From assembly GCA_035628595.1 (NCBI GenBank), contig DASPJN010000267.1, positions 6,817 through 70,816 of the forward strand: a stretch of DNA of 64,000 bases. The letters run 5' to 3'. Shown here piece after piece: positions 43,583 to 52,990 of the stretch (within the stretch, counting starts at the first letter, position 1; every line of letters begins with the position of its first letter). The position numbers were made by a program, and so were the translations under genes. The notes under the pieces are model-generated. The model did not search any database, was not told the origin of the DNA, and saw nothing but the letters and a program-made list of their open reading frames with translations. This DNA is from Chryseosolibacter sp035628595. GTDB taxonomy: Bacteria; Bacteroidota; Bacteroidia; Cytophagales; Cyclobacteriaceae.

Positions 43583-45361
43583 CTAATCGTGTTGTTGCTT
43601 TTTACCTGCCTTCAGCGGTAATGTGACAAAAAAGGTGGAACCGGAGTGTGCTTCACTTTTGAATGTGACTTGCCCTTGCAGGCGCTCGACGGCCCGTCTT
43701 AAAATGTAAAGTCCAAGCCCAGTGCCGTCAACGCGATCATTGGCCCTGAAAAACATGTCGAATATTTTCGCCTGATAATCAGGGGATATACCAATACCGT
43801 TGTCTTCTACTTCGATCTTAATACAAGTATTGGTTTCATTCACTGCGATTCGTACAAACGATTCACGATCAGGGCTCGAATACTTAATGGCATTTTCGAT
43901 AAGATTCTGAAGGATTGTATTGACAATCGCCCATTCGGAGTAAAACTCAATATGCGGATCTATTTCTTTTATGAAACGTATTTTTGAAAATTGCGGCAGA
44001 TATTCATAGGCATTTATGCACTCCTGCAGCAGTAAATCGAAATCGATGCGAATGACATTCATTGCGGGATTATTCATCCTCGTCAGGTTGATAAGCTCCA
44101 TCACGATGGTGTTTATCCGCATGATCTGCGACTGGTACATCTGGAAGTAGTGCTGTGCCTGTTCGTCTTTGATGTCTATCTTCACAAGGTTATGCAGGCC
44201 AATCAGCGACGAGATGGGCCCCTTCAGGTCGTGTGAAACGCGATAGAAGAAAGAATCGAGCTCCGCATTTTTTCGCTCGATGATCTCAGTCTTGCTTCGC
44301 TGCACTTCCGCCTCATGCTCCAGCGCCTTCACTTTTGAAATTGCCTCATAGCTTTTGATAACGTTATGAGTATGCGTATTGATAATGGACTCCTTTATAC
44401 GAATGTATCTTTCGAGATAATGAAGTGCCTGCCTGTCGTTGTTTTCATTCCTGGAAACGAGATGAAGATTATAGAGGGCTTTGTAAATGATGAATCTGAT
44501 CTTAAACTTCTCGGCGAGATCAAGACATTCAAGCAGGTAGGTTTTTGCCTCTGAATAATTCTTCAGCTCGCAGTACAACACGCCCAGCTTATTTAACGCC
44601 ATCGTTACTCCGAGCTTATCGCCCATTTCCCGTTGTATAGAAAGAGATTTGTCAAGGTCGGCTTTTGCCCGCTCGAACTTTCCCGTTTTGATGTAAACCT
44701 TACCGCGCCCGTACAAGGCAAATGCAAGGCCGCGGATATCCTTACTCTGCTCCTTAATTGCAATGCTTTTTTCGATGGTCGTCAGCGCAAGGTCGTGCAT
44801 GCCTCGTTTCACATAAATCCCTGACAGAGGGTTGTATGCATTTGATTCCAGGTTTGGATCGTTCGCTAGCCTTCCTGCCTCGATGGAGCGAAGGTATGCT
44901 CTGATAGCATTCTCCTGATCACCGAAATACTCGTATATCGTTCCCATTGATTTGAGAACACGGGCTTCGTTAAAATGATCGTTGAATTTTCTGTAGATGT
45001 TAAGGCAGTCGAGCAGATATTCGAGACCGAGATGATAGTCGTCTGTTTTATAATAAACACCAGCTATCGTATACTTCGCATCGGCGATGCCTTTCAGGTT
45101 TTCATTCGTCTCAAAATAGATTAATGCTTCGTTCGCGCATTCCTTTGCTTCATCAAACTTCCCAACGATCATGTAAAAAAGTCCCAGGTGATTTTTCGCG
45201 TGGGCTTTTAATTCGCGGTTATCTGTTTTTTCCGCAATGGCAATCGCTTGCTTGGTTAACCCAACACTCGCATCAAGATCGTTAACACGCTTCGAGTAAG
45301 CAGTTTTTAGCAGGTCGTAGCCTTCCATGAGGGTGATATCGTGTCCTGTTTCAACGTTCAC
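43583..45361 (-). CDS. Cytosolic TPR-sensor histidine kinase
   Basis: 592 residues, GTG start overlapping the upstream DinB stop (GTGA). No signal peptide or membrane segment. Residues about 10-330 are about eight tetratricopeptide repeats; 330-370 form a coiled coil; HisKA has the phospho-acceptor His377 in FFYRVSHDLKGP. The ATPase domain has N-box NLIENAIKYSS (486-496), VEDNGIGI, FDMFFRAND and GTGLGLYI. No receiver domain and no response regulator next door, so it is an orphan kinase. Probably senses an internal or protein-bound signal through its TPR part. Confidence 0.92.
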   Translation of the reverse strand: MNVETGHDITLMEGYDLLKTAYSKRVNDLDASVGLTKQAIAIAEKTDNRELKAHAKNHLGLFYMIVGKFDEAKECANEALIYFETNENLKGIADAKYTIAGVYYKTDDYHLGLEYLLDCLNIYRKFNDHFNEARVLKSMGTIYEYFGDQENAIRAYLRSIEAGRLANDPNLESNAYNPLSGIYVKRGMHDLALTTIEKSIAIKEQSKDIRGLAFALYGRGKVYIKTGKFERAKADLDKSLSIQREMGDKLGVTMALNKLGVLYCELKNYSEAKTYLLECLDLAEKFKIRFIIYKALYNLHLVSRNENNDRQALHYLERYIRIKESIINTHTHNVIKSYEAISKVKALEHEAEVQRSKTEIIERKNAELDSFFYRVSHDLKGPISSLIGLHNLVKIDIKDEQAQHYFQMYQSQIMRINTIVMELINLTRMNNPAMNVIRIDFDLLLQECINAYEYLPQFSKIRFIKEIDPHIEFYSEWAIVNTILQNLIENAIKYSSPDRESFVRIAVNETNTCIKIEVEDNGIGISPDYQAKIFDMFFRANDRVDGTGLGLYILRRAVERLQGQVTFKSEAHSGSTFFVTLPLKAGKKQQHD

Positions 45362-45828
45362 AATTTTTCTGTTGCTTTTTTGATCAGGACAATCTGCCCT
45401 AGGTGATAAAGGTCATGGTGGATAATGCCGTGAACCATTGTGTAATATGTGTATTTGTGTGAAGCATGCGGTACCAGTTCCATTAAAGACGACTCAGGAA
45501 ATGATTCGAGCGCGCTCATTAATCTCTCTTGAGATTGATACAACTTTTCTTTCACCTCGTTCCAATTACTAACTGCAGGGAAATTCTGACCATCGTTGAC
45601 ACTGTAATGTAAATCACCTTGGAGCTTGTGAATTACAAACTCGCGCCATGAATGCATGTGCGCAACCAACTCAATGATGCTGTGAGTGTCCTGGAGTTTT
45701 GCAAATGCTGCGTTCTCAGGAATTCCATCCAGCACTTCGCGAACGGATGGGCCATGCCACGCATTCTTTTCAAACGTCTTTCGCAGGAGCCCGGTCATTG
45801 ATTTAATAGCATCGGCCATACACGTCAC
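45358..45828 (-). CDS. DinB-family protein coupled to the histidine kinase
   Basis: 156 residues from the first ATG (an alternative ATG three codons later gives MADAIK). DinB_2 features: IIELVAHMHSWREFVIHKLQG for the first His, and the late HGIIHHDLYHLGQIVLIKK with the metal-binding His pair. Activity unknown. Its TGA overlaps the GTG start of the TPR histidine kinase, so the two are made together and may act together (inference). Confidence 0.85.
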   Translation of the reverse strand: MTCMADAIKSMTGLLRKTFEKNAWHGPSVREVLDGIPENAAFAKLQDTHSIIELVAHMHSWREFVIHKLQGDLHYSVNDGQNFPAVSNWNEVKEKLYQSQERLMSALESFPESSLMELVPHASHKYTYYTMVHGIIHHDLYHLGQIVLIKKATEKL

Positions 45829-46011
45829 TTATTTCGTCCCGAACAAAAAAATAATGGCCGCAGTCTGATGATCAAGCGAACAGAGCAAGCTGGCTGCGAT
45901 AAAAATCGTGCAGGTTTGGCAGGTGCAAAATAGGCCATATATAAAAATAGCCTTATTTCACGAAAAGTCAGCGAAGAAAAAAGATAATGTTATTGAGATC
46001 GTCGGTGCTTA

Positions 46012-46758
46012 CTAGGTCAGCATGCCGCCATCAACCTGGATCACTTGTCCGGTGATGTACGACGACAGGTCTGACGCGAGGAATACGCAAGCGTCTGCGA
46101 CATCCTCGGGACGGCCACCGCGCTTAAGTGGAATTGCGTCGCGCCATAGCTCTACCGTTTTTTCATCAAGTTTGCCAGTCATTTCGGTTTCGATAAACCC
46201 AGGCGCGACTGCATTCGCGCGAATGTTTCGAGAGCCGAGCTCGAGCGCTACAGACTTTGTAAATCCTATAATTCCTGATTTTGAAGCGGCATAGTTTGCC
46301 TGGCCGGCATTTCCTTTGATTCCTACAACCGATGTCATGTTAATGATAACACCGCTCTTTTGTTTCATCATTGGTTTTGTAGCAGCCTTTACTGTATTAA
46401 AACATGATTTAAGGTTCACGTTGATGACACGATCCCACGCTTCTTCGTTTAACCGAAGCAGGAGGTTGTCCATTGTTATCCCGGCATTGTTCACCAGGAT
46501 GTCCATCGTTCCAAAATCGGCAATCACATCATTAATAAGCTTGTCTGCCTGGGTATAATCAGAAGCATCGGAGCGGTATCCTTTCGCTTTGATTCCTTTC
46601 GCGGCCAGCTCTTTTTCAAGCGCCTGACCCTGTTCAACGCTTGAGAGGTAAGTGAATGCCACATTCGCGCCATGCTCGGCGTATTTCAGTGCGATTGCTT
46701 TTCCGATACCTTTTGAAGCACCTGTAACCAGTGCCGTTTTTCCCTGAAGTAATTTCAT
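46012..46758 (-). CDS. fabG: 3-oxoacyl-[acyl-carrier-protein] reductase
   Basis: 248 residues, short-chain dehydrogenase. NADP-binding TGASKGIG (residues 12-19), NNAG, catalytic Ser143, Tyr156 and Lys160 (YAASK), and PGFIETEM late. The C-terminal GQVIQVDGGMLT is typical of FabG. It reduces 3-oxoacyl-ACP in fatty acid elongation. Stands alone, divergent from lpdA; its promoter-like -7 element is at 46796-46803. Confidence 0.92.
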   Translation of the reverse strand: MKLLQGKTALVTGASKGIGKAIALKYAEHGANVAFTYLSSVEQGQALEKELAAKGIKAKGYRSDASDYTQADKLINDVIADFGTMDILVNNAGITMDNLLLRLNEEAWDRVINVNLKSCFNTVKAATKPMMKQKSGVIINMTSVVGIKGNAGQANYAASKSGIIGFTKSVALELGSRNIRANAVAPGFIETEMTGKLDEKTVELWRDAIPLKRGGRPEDVADACVFLASDLSSYITGQVIQVDGGMLT

Positions 46759-46795
46759 AGATATGTATTAATGATTCCTGGCAATTTATGGATGC

Positions 46796-46803
46796 CAAAA
46801 ATA
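46796..46803 (-). promoter_or_regulatory. -7 promoter element for fabG
   Basis: TATTTTTG on the - strand, exact TAnnTTTG match, 38 bases before the fabG ATG. No -33 TTG at the usual spacing, so tentative. Confidence 0.35.
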
Positions 46804-46938
46804 AGAATTCATTCGTTTCTGCTACCGATCGCCTTACAAATATTCGAAAATAGCAGGGAGTGGATATTTTTCTTTGGAAACAGTTTCTAAGCTTCAGGTA
46901 AAGACCCGAAAGGTTATTTTTTATTGCAAAACTGCGGT

Positions 46939-46946
46939 TATCTTTG
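46939..46946 (+). promoter_or_regulatory. -7 promoter element for lpdA
   Basis: TATCTTTG, exact TAnnTTTG match, 24 bases before the ATG at 46970. It lies inside the upstream extension of the lpdA frame and so argues that translation starts at 46970, not at the earlier TTG (46874). Confidence 0.5.
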
Positions 46947-46969
46947 GCACCGAATTTAAATCGAACGCT

Positions 46970-48358
46970 ATGTCAAAATATGATCTGATCGTGGTCGGCA
47001 GTGGTCCGGGCGGTTATGTTGCAGCAATCCGCGCCTCCCAACTGGGAATGAAGGTTGGTGTTGTTGAGAAGGCTGAAATCGGTGGTATATGTCTTAACTG
47101 GGGCTGTATTCCAACGAAAGCATTGTTGAAGAGTGCTAACGTATTTGAATATATCAAGCACGCGAAGGATTATGGTGTTCAAGTATCTGACTCGAAAGCT
47201 GATTTGGGAGCGATGGTAAAACGGAGCCGGGATGTGGCGTCGAGCAATAGCAAAGGTGTTCAGTTCCTGTTTAAGAAAAACAAGATTGATTTAATTGAAG
47301 GATTTGCGAAGCTGAAAAAAGGTGGAAAGGTTGAAGTTGAGGTGGGTGGCAAGAAAACCGATTACGAGGCTAAGAATATTATTCTAGCAACGGGAGGAAG
47401 GTCGCGCGAGTTGCCGGCGATGAAAATCGATGGTAAAAAAATCATCGGTTATCGCGAAGCAATGATTCTGGATAAAACACCGAAGAAGATGTTGGTGGTT
47501 GGATCCGGCGCTATCGGCGTTGAGTTCGCTTACTTTTACAATACACTTGGAACAGAGGTGACGATCGTTGAATTTCTGCCGAGAATTGTTCCTGTAGAAG
47601 ATGAAGAAGTTTCGAAGGCGCTCGAAAAATCTTTCAAGAAATCCGGCATGACTATCCATGTCAATGCAGAGGTAACGAAAGTTGATACGTCAGGAAAAGG
47701 ATGTGTCGCAACTGTTAAGACGCAATCTGGTGAGATAAAGATTGAAGCCGATGTGGTGTTGTCTGCTGTAGGCGTTTCGTCTAACGTTGAAGGAATCGGG
47801 CTTGAGGAAGTCGGTGTTAAAACCGAAAAAGGAAAAGTTATCGTTGATGATTTTTATAAGACGAATGTTCCAGGCGTCTACGCAATCGGTGACATCGTAA
47901 AAGGCCAGGCATTAGCACATGTTGCATCAGCGGAAGGAATTATTTGCGTGGAAAAGATTGCAGGCTTAAATCCGCATCCGCTTAACTACAACAACATTCC
48001 TGGTTGCACATACTGCTCTCCTGAAATTGCATCTGTTGGATACACTGAAGAGGCTGCGAAGAAAGCCGGATATGAAATAAAGGTTGGGAAGTTTCCGTTT
48101 AGCGCTTCAGGAAAAGCGAAGGCTGCCGGCGCGCCAGATGGATTTGTTAAGGTAATTTTTGATGCAAAATACGGTGAATGGTTAGGTGCGCATTTTATTG
48201 GGGCCAACGTCACTGAAATGATTGCCGAAGTTGTTACTGCGCGCAATCTGGAGACAACAGGCCATGAAATAATAAAATCCGTACACCCGCATCCGACGAT
48301 GAGTGAAGCAGTTATGGAGGCTGCAGCAGCGGCGTATGGTGAAGTGATTCATCTATAA
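46970..48358 (+). CDS. lpdA: Dihydrolipoyl dehydrogenase
   Basis: 462 residues from the ATG at 46970; this start gives the normal N-terminus YDLIVVGSGPGGYVAAIRA and is supported by a promoter element inside the longer frame. Redox-active disulfide GGICLNWGCIPTK (C-x4-C), NAD-binding VVGSGAIGVEFA, FAD GVYAIGDI, and the C-terminal active-site SVHPHPTMSEAV. E3 component of 2-oxoacid dehydrogenase complexes and of glycine cleavage. Terminator follows. Confidence 0.95.
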   Translation: MSKYDLIVVGSGPGGYVAAIRASQLGMKVGVVEKAEIGGICLNWGCIPTKALLKSANVFEYIKHAKDYGVQVSDSKADLGAMVKRSRDVASSNSKGVQFLFKKNKIDLIEGFAKLKKGGKVEVEVGGKKTDYEAKNIILATGGRSRELPAMKIDGKKIIGYREAMILDKTPKKMLVVGSGAIGVEFAYFYNTLGTEVTIVEFLPRIVPVEDEEVSKALEKSFKKSGMTIHVNAEVTKVDTSGKGCVATVKTQSGEIKIEADVVLSAVGVSSNVEGIGLEEVGVKTEKGKVIVDDFYKTNVPGVYAIGDIVKGQALAHVASAEGIICVEKIAGLNPHPLNYNNIPGCTYCSPEIASVGYTEEAAKKAGYEIKVGKFPFSASGKAKAAGAPDGFVKVIFDAKYGEWLGAHFIGANVTEMIAEVVTARNLETTGHEIIKSVHPHPTMSEAVMEAAAAAYGEVIHL

Positions 48359-48387
48359 AAACAAAACAAAATCTTTATATTAACAGG

Positions 48388-48414
48388 AAGCTGATTTTAT
48401 AATCAGCTTTTTTG
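48388..48414 (+). terminator. Rho-independent terminator of lpdA
   Basis: Perfect 9-bp stem AAGCTGATT / AATCAGCTT with a 4-base loop and a run of T, 30 bases past the lpdA stop. Confidence 0.88.
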
Positions 48415-48433
48415 TTTCGGGACACCTTACTTC

Positions 48434-49561
48434 ATGACTCCTCATCCATTGCCGAAGATTCCTTTTTTCTCGTTGCAGCGTCAGCATGCAATGATTGAGA
48501 ATGAATTGATTGATGTAATGCGTCAGGTTACTGATCGTAACTGGTTTGTGCTAGGGGAGGAGCTAAAGAATTTCGAGGCAAACTATGCAGCTTTTTCGCA
48601 AACGAAATATGCTGCTGGTGTTGGTAGCGGATTTGATGCACTAACGCTTTCATTACGTGCCCTGAATATTGGCGTTGGGGATGAAGTTATCGTTCCAGTC
48701 AATACTTTTATCGCGACATGGCTGGCGGTAACACATGTTGGCGCGGTACCCGTTCCGGTCGATGCTGATCCATTGTCAGGTAATATCGATGTTGACAAAA
48801 TTGCAGGTGTAATTAGCACACGAACGAAGGCAATTATTCCGGTTCATTTGTACGGCCTTTCATGTGAGATGGACAAGATCGCCGAAATAGCGCGCGCAAG
48901 TGATTTGAAGATAATCGAGGACAATGCACAGGCGCACGGAGCGACGTTCAATGGTCAACGAACTGGTAGCTTCGGACATTGTAATGCAACGAGTTTTTAT
49001 CCCAGCAAAATACTTGGAGCGTGTGGCGATGGAGGTGCGGTTACAACGAATGATACAGTGATTTACAACACAGTCTGCAAACTGAGAAGCTACGGCTCAG
49101 TTGAAAAACATCACCATGAGGTGTTGGGTGTTAATTCGAGGTTGGATGAATTGCAGGCTGCCGTGTTGGACTTGAAAATGCAGCATCTTGACAAATGGAT
49201 TAATGAGCGCCGCGGGATGGCTGCATTCTATATTGACGCTCTCACCGGTGTGGGTGATATCGTGTTGCCATATTCTTCACCGCGGTGTCGGCATGTATTT
49301 CACCTTTTCGTTGTTCGTACTAAGAGAAGAGATGACTTGAAAAAATTTCTAGACGTGAGCGGAATTGAAACGGCGATTCACTATCCGATGCCGCCGTATT
49401 TACAGCCAGCTTATGCTGCGCTTGGTTATAAGCAGGGTGATTTTCCCGTTAGTGAAGATTTGTCAAGGACGAGCTTAAGTCTTCCGTTATGGATTGGCAT
49501 GAGAGCCGAAGAGTTGGAAGAGGTGACGCGTGCCATCCGAGATTTCTATTCACGCGCATAG
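48434..49561 (+). CDS. DegT/DnrJ/EryC1/StrS-family sugar aminotransferase
   Basis: 375 residues, PLP-dependent. N-terminal AGVGSGFDALTLSLRALNIG, then EVIVPVNTFIATWLAV and EDNAQAHGA. The PLP lysine lies in ATSFYPSKILGACGDGGA, and the C-terminal HYPMPPYLQPAY is typical. Transfers an amino group to a nucleotide keto-sugar, making amino sugars for surface glycans. It lies at the left edge of the glycan-related region, though DUF2723 and two other genes separate it from the main cluster. Confidence 0.9.
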   Translation: MTPHPLPKIPFFSLQRQHAMIENELIDVMRQVTDRNWFVLGEELKNFEANYAAFSQTKYAAGVGSGFDALTLSLRALNIGVGDEVIVPVNTFIATWLAVTHVGAVPVPVDADPLSGNIDVDKIAGVISTRTKAIIPVHLYGLSCEMDKIAEIARASDLKIIEDNAQAHGATFNGQRTGSFGHCNATSFYPSKILGACGDGGAVTTNDTVIYNTVCKLRSYGSVEKHHHEVLGVNSRLDELQAAVLDLKMQHLDKWINERRGMAAFYIDALTGVGDIVLPYSSPRCRHVFHLFVVRTKRRDDLKKFLDVSGIETAIHYPMPPYLQPAYAALGYKQGDFPVSEDLSRTSLSLPLWIGMRAEELEEVTRAIRDFYSRA

Positions 49562-49860
49562 CTGCGGTTGTTCGACTTGGTGAATCTTCGGTGTCGCGTT
49601 GTTCAAGTTGGTTAACTCTATTGGATCTGATTTTTTCGGGATCCAAAAAATGATTGGCTCGCAAGACATCCATGCAGTCACCTAAATTTAACGCGCGTCC
49701 GAGTCCTGACAGGGCGACATTTCCCAGCGGTGGCAACGCCCATGGCGTTATGTGTATTGCCCCGCCTCGAAGGGGTGGAATGATAATTACATTGAATGAA
49801 ACACATTCCCCGCTAGTGAACACGAAAGGTCCGTGTAAATCCGGGCTATATTATTTGAGT
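49562..49860 (+). repeat. Repeat-like structured intergenic stretch
   Basis: 300 bases without a convincing gene. From about 49700 to 49785 it shows several small inverted repeats: CCTG-A-CAGG, AACGCC-CAT-GGCGTT (perfect 6 bp), and CCCC-...-GGGG around a CCTCGAAGG core. A short frame through it would read PDRATFPSGGNAHGVM and PPRRGG, the style of small pseudo-proteins that recur between genes in Bacteroidota genomes. I read it as a member of a dispersed palindromic (REP-like) repeat family; single copy here, so not proven. Confidence 0.4.
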
Positions 49861-49863
49861 CAA

Positions 49864-49892
49864 AAAAATAGCATCATTTAGATGCTATTTCT
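49864..49892 (-). terminator. Rho-independent terminator of the DUF2723 gene
   Basis: Perfect 10-bp stem AAATAGCATC / GATGCTATTT with a 5-base loop, followed on the - strand by a run of T. 30 bases past the stop of the DUF2723 gene. Confidence 0.85.
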
Positions 49893-49921
49893 CTTAATGA
49901 ATATTTTAACTCAGCGAGGGT

Positions 49922-52879
49922 CTATCGGTTGAACCCACGGTTCTGAAACGCCTCTGCATGTTTCGTATATGCATCCTCAATCTTCTTCGCCAGGTCAGAC
50001 TCGCCATACGCATAGAGTACACGTTGCAGCTCGCCCATCATAATCAATGACACCTGCAGATCGCGTCCGTATTCACCTTTCGCCAGGTAGTAAGTAGCTT
50101 GTTCATCCAGACGCGGTGTCAACAAATTTACAATCTCCAACGCTTTTTCCTTTTCGCCGACCTCGAACAGTAACGAAACCATACGTGCGTTTGTGTAATC
50201 ATAGCGTACGCCTGCATCTGGCATTTTTGTAAGGCTGTGCATCAAAACGTCGCGCGCTTTTGCTGGATTGTTCTCCGCTATCAATGCTTCGGCGAGGGTG
50301 TTCAAACTGCTGCGATGGTTTTGCACAAAGCTTCTGTAATCCTGGCTGTAATAGACCTCCGGATCATCGAGGCCGCGGAATTGAAACTTGTTCACCATGT
50401 TCTCAAACGCGGTTTCGGTATTCACAAGATCAACATCTGGATTTGGATTCAGAACAGGTAGGATTCTGAATGCGTTACCTTCCTGAACAACAAACTTTGT
50501 CAGATCGACATTGAACTGAGCTAAGGAAGTATGATTAACATACATCGGTCTTTCCCAATTGCCGGTAGCAAGCACATCAAGCATAGCGAGGTCTTTCTTT
50601 TCGAGTCCGTTTCCTTTCACACGGAGTTTCATTTCAGGCACGATCAGATTTTCGAGGGACTTTGGCACAATGCCAAGAGACTTCACTTTTTCAACATCAA
50701 CTTTCAGAATGATTTCCTTTGCTGGTAATGCATTTGCCGATTGATATAATCGAAGCCCTTTATGATCTTTCTTTAACAAGTCAAGATATTGTTCAAGATC
50801 GATGTTCTTGATCTTTGCATCGTAGTACGGGAGGTAATCATTCGGTCCACCTTGCCTGTAGTTCTGTAAGGTAAGCGTATACGGAAATGGTTTTGACTCG
50901 TACGTCTGTCGCATTGTTTGTGCGATGTACCAATCCGTGTTGTAGTAGCTAAGTACAATTACACGCACATCTGTTCTCACACCCTCCACTTCCTGCGCAT
51001 ACCACAATGGGAAAGTGTCATTATCACCTCCTGTAAATAAGATCGCATTCGGTGCGCACGACTGAAGATAATTTACGGCGGAGTCTACTGAAAAATAGCG
51101 TTTTGATCTGTCGTGATCGTCCCACCCGTCCTTGGCCATTAATACAGGTGCAGTCAAACACAGTAGCGTCGCAACGACTCCGGAAATTTTTAAACTTTTC
51201 GTCAGACGACTGAGCCAATCGGAGAGTGCAATGACTGCGAGGCCCACCCAAATCGCGAATGCGTAATAGGAACCAGCGTAGATATAATCACGTTCGCGCG
51301 GCTCTGTGGGAGGGGAGTTTAGGTAAACGACAAGCGCCACTCCCGTTAGAATAAACAGCAATGCAATCACGACAAAATTCTTTGTGTTGTTTACCGACTG
51401 GTAGAAAATTCCAACGAGTCCGATTAAAAATGGAATCATGAAGAAATTGTTTCGACCGTGATTTTCAGCAAGTGACGGTGGTAGTTCCTCAAACCATTGT
51501 GATGGTCGTAACCAATCTCCGTTTTGATTATCACTTTCCCTGCCAGCAAAATTGAAAAGGAAATAGCGGATGTACATCCAGCCGATCTGGTGAGTGAACA
51601 TGAACTCCATGTTGTGAACGAACTTCGGTTTTTGCCCTTCTCGCAGGCCAAGCTGTTCACGATAAATTCGCTGATGTTCCGGGTCAGTACTCCAGATCCG
51701 TGGCAGGATTGTTTGATCCGTTGGTGAATATTTATAGCTCACGCGTTTATCAGCAATTTCATACTTGTCCTTACCCTTTACGTAAACCGGATCCCCTTCA
51801 TCATATCCGACAACCTGGGCGGTAAAGTATTGGCCGTAGAGCAACGGACGGCTTCCATACTGTTCTCGTTTCAGGTAGCTTACGAAGCTCATGATATCTG
51901 AAGGATCATTTTCATTGATCGGCGTGTTGAAATTCGAACGGATCACAACCATCGCATACGATGAATATCCGATCAGGATAAATGCGGTTGCGAGCATGAA
52001 AGTATTGAGCAAAGGTTTCCCTTTTTGCTGCGAATAGCGGATGCCATAAACCAGGGCACCTAATACGATCAACGTGAAGAAAATGGCACCCGATCCAAAT
52101 GGTAAGCCAAGGCTATTGACGAAAAACACTTCAAATCCCCCGGCGATTGAAGGAAGACCGGGGATGATGATATCGTTGATAAAGAAAATAATCATTAGAC
52201 TGATCAGCATGGTACCCACGATGCCCCAGGTCGTTGGTTTATACTTTTTGAAGTAGTAGATCAGGGCTAATGCCGGAATTGTTACCAGGTTTAGCAAGTG
52301 AACACCGATCGACAAACCCATCATATAGAAAAGCAGCAGCAGCCAGCGGTTTGCTTTTGCTTCGTCTTCAATAACATCCCACTTCAACATCGCCCACACA
52401 ACAATGGCTGTGAAGAATGATGACATAGAATATACTTCCGCTTCTACGGCCGAGAACCATTGGGAATCGCAGAAAGTATATGTAAGCGCGCCAACGATGC
52501 CCGCGCCAATGATCGGCCACGTTTTATCAGAGGTCAGCTCCTCGTTTTTTGAAATTCGCATCAGCTTGCGGCTGAAAAGCGTGATTGTCCAGAAAAGGAA
52601 CAGAATGGTAAAAGCGCCTGCCAGTACGCTCATGAAATTGATCCAATAGGCTACCATTGTCGTGTCACCCATTGCCAGGAAGGAAAACATCCTACCCATC
52701 AAAAGAAATAATGGCGCTCCAGGCGGATGCGGTACTTCGAGTTTGTAAGAAACAGCGATGAATTCACCACAATCCCAATAACTCGCGGTGGGTTCCATGG
52801 TGGTCCAATAAGTGAAAAGTGCGATGGCGAAGACGAGCCATCCGGTAATGTTGTTAACTCGCTGAAAGTTATGCGTCAT
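49922..52879 (-). CDS. DUF2723 membrane protein (protein O-mannosyltransferase-like)
   Basis: 985 residues from the ATG that begins MTHNFQRVNN; the frame extends 11 codons upstream to a TTG. N-terminal half (about 1-530) with about eleven membrane segments and the DUF2723 hallmark YWDCGEFIAVSYKLEVPHPPGAPLF in the first loop; a soluble C-terminal half with TPR-like helices at the end. The DxGE-type loop is that of GT-C glycosyltransferases, and the human relative TMEM260 O-mannosylates proteins. Likely glycosylates exported proteins with a lipid-linked sugar (inference). Own terminator. Confidence 0.85.
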   Translation of the reverse strand: MTHNFQRVNNITGWLVFAIALFTYWTTMEPTASYWDCGEFIAVSYKLEVPHPPGAPLFLLMGRMFSFLAMGDTTMVAYWINFMSVLAGAFTILFLFWTITLFSRKLMRISKNEELTSDKTWPIIGAGIVGALTYTFCDSQWFSAVEAEVYSMSSFFTAIVVWAMLKWDVIEDEAKANRWLLLLFYMMGLSIGVHLLNLVTIPALALIYYFKKYKPTTWGIVGTMLISLMIIFFINDIIIPGLPSIAGGFEVFFVNSLGLPFGSGAIFFTLIVLGALVYGIRYSQQKGKPLLNTFMLATAFILIGYSSYAMVVIRSNFNTPINENDPSDIMSFVSYLKREQYGSRPLLYGQYFTAQVVGYDEGDPVYVKGKDKYEIADKRVSYKYSPTDQTILPRIWSTDPEHQRIYREQLGLREGQKPKFVHNMEFMFTHQIGWMYIRYFLFNFAGRESDNQNGDWLRPSQWFEELPPSLAENHGRNNFFMIPFLIGLVGIFYQSVNNTKNFVVIALLFILTGVALVVYLNSPPTEPRERDYIYAGSYYAFAIWVGLAVIALSDWLSRLTKSLKISGVVATLLCLTAPVLMAKDGWDDHDRSKRYFSVDSAVNYLQSCAPNAILFTGGDNDTFPLWYAQEVEGVRTDVRVIVLSYYNTDWYIAQTMRQTYESKPFPYTLTLQNYRQGGPNDYLPYYDAKIKNIDLEQYLDLLKKDHKGLRLYQSANALPAKEIILKVDVEKVKSLGIVPKSLENLIVPEMKLRVKGNGLEKKDLAMLDVLATGNWERPMYVNHTSLAQFNVDLTKFVVQEGNAFRILPVLNPNPDVDLVNTETAFENMVNKFQFRGLDDPEVYYSQDYRSFVQNHRSSLNTLAEALIAENNPAKARDVLMHSLTKMPDAGVRYDYTNARMVSLLFEVGEKEKALEIVNLLTPRLDEQATYYLAKGEYGRDLQVSLIMMGELQRVLYAYGESDLAKKIEDAYTKHAEAFQNRGFNR

Positions 52880-52990
52880 GGTTAGCAGATAAATAGGGGC
52901 GAAAATAAACAAAAACGGGACGTGGATTAACTTGTTTCACCGAATCAGCCGAGAAAACGACTAAAGGTCGCGTTCGTGGTAGAAACGAGG

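Noticed and set aside
43399..43626. A 75-codon + strand frame across the metY leader
   Set aside because: It overlaps the S-box and promoter, which have clear conserved features on the - strand; its protein has no recognisable features.
45829..46011. Imperfect hairpin AAATAAGGC / GGCCTATTT after fabG as its terminator
   Set aside because: The stem has a mismatch and a long AT loop with no proper T-run directly after; too weak to call.
47384..48246. Antisense frames inside lpdA
   Set aside because: Shadow frames of a highly conserved coding region.
49654..49881. A 75-codon frame (ARKTSMQSPKFNARP...) as a gene
   Set aside because: It runs through several palindromes and into the terminator of the DUF2723 gene; better explained as a repeat-like intergenic region.
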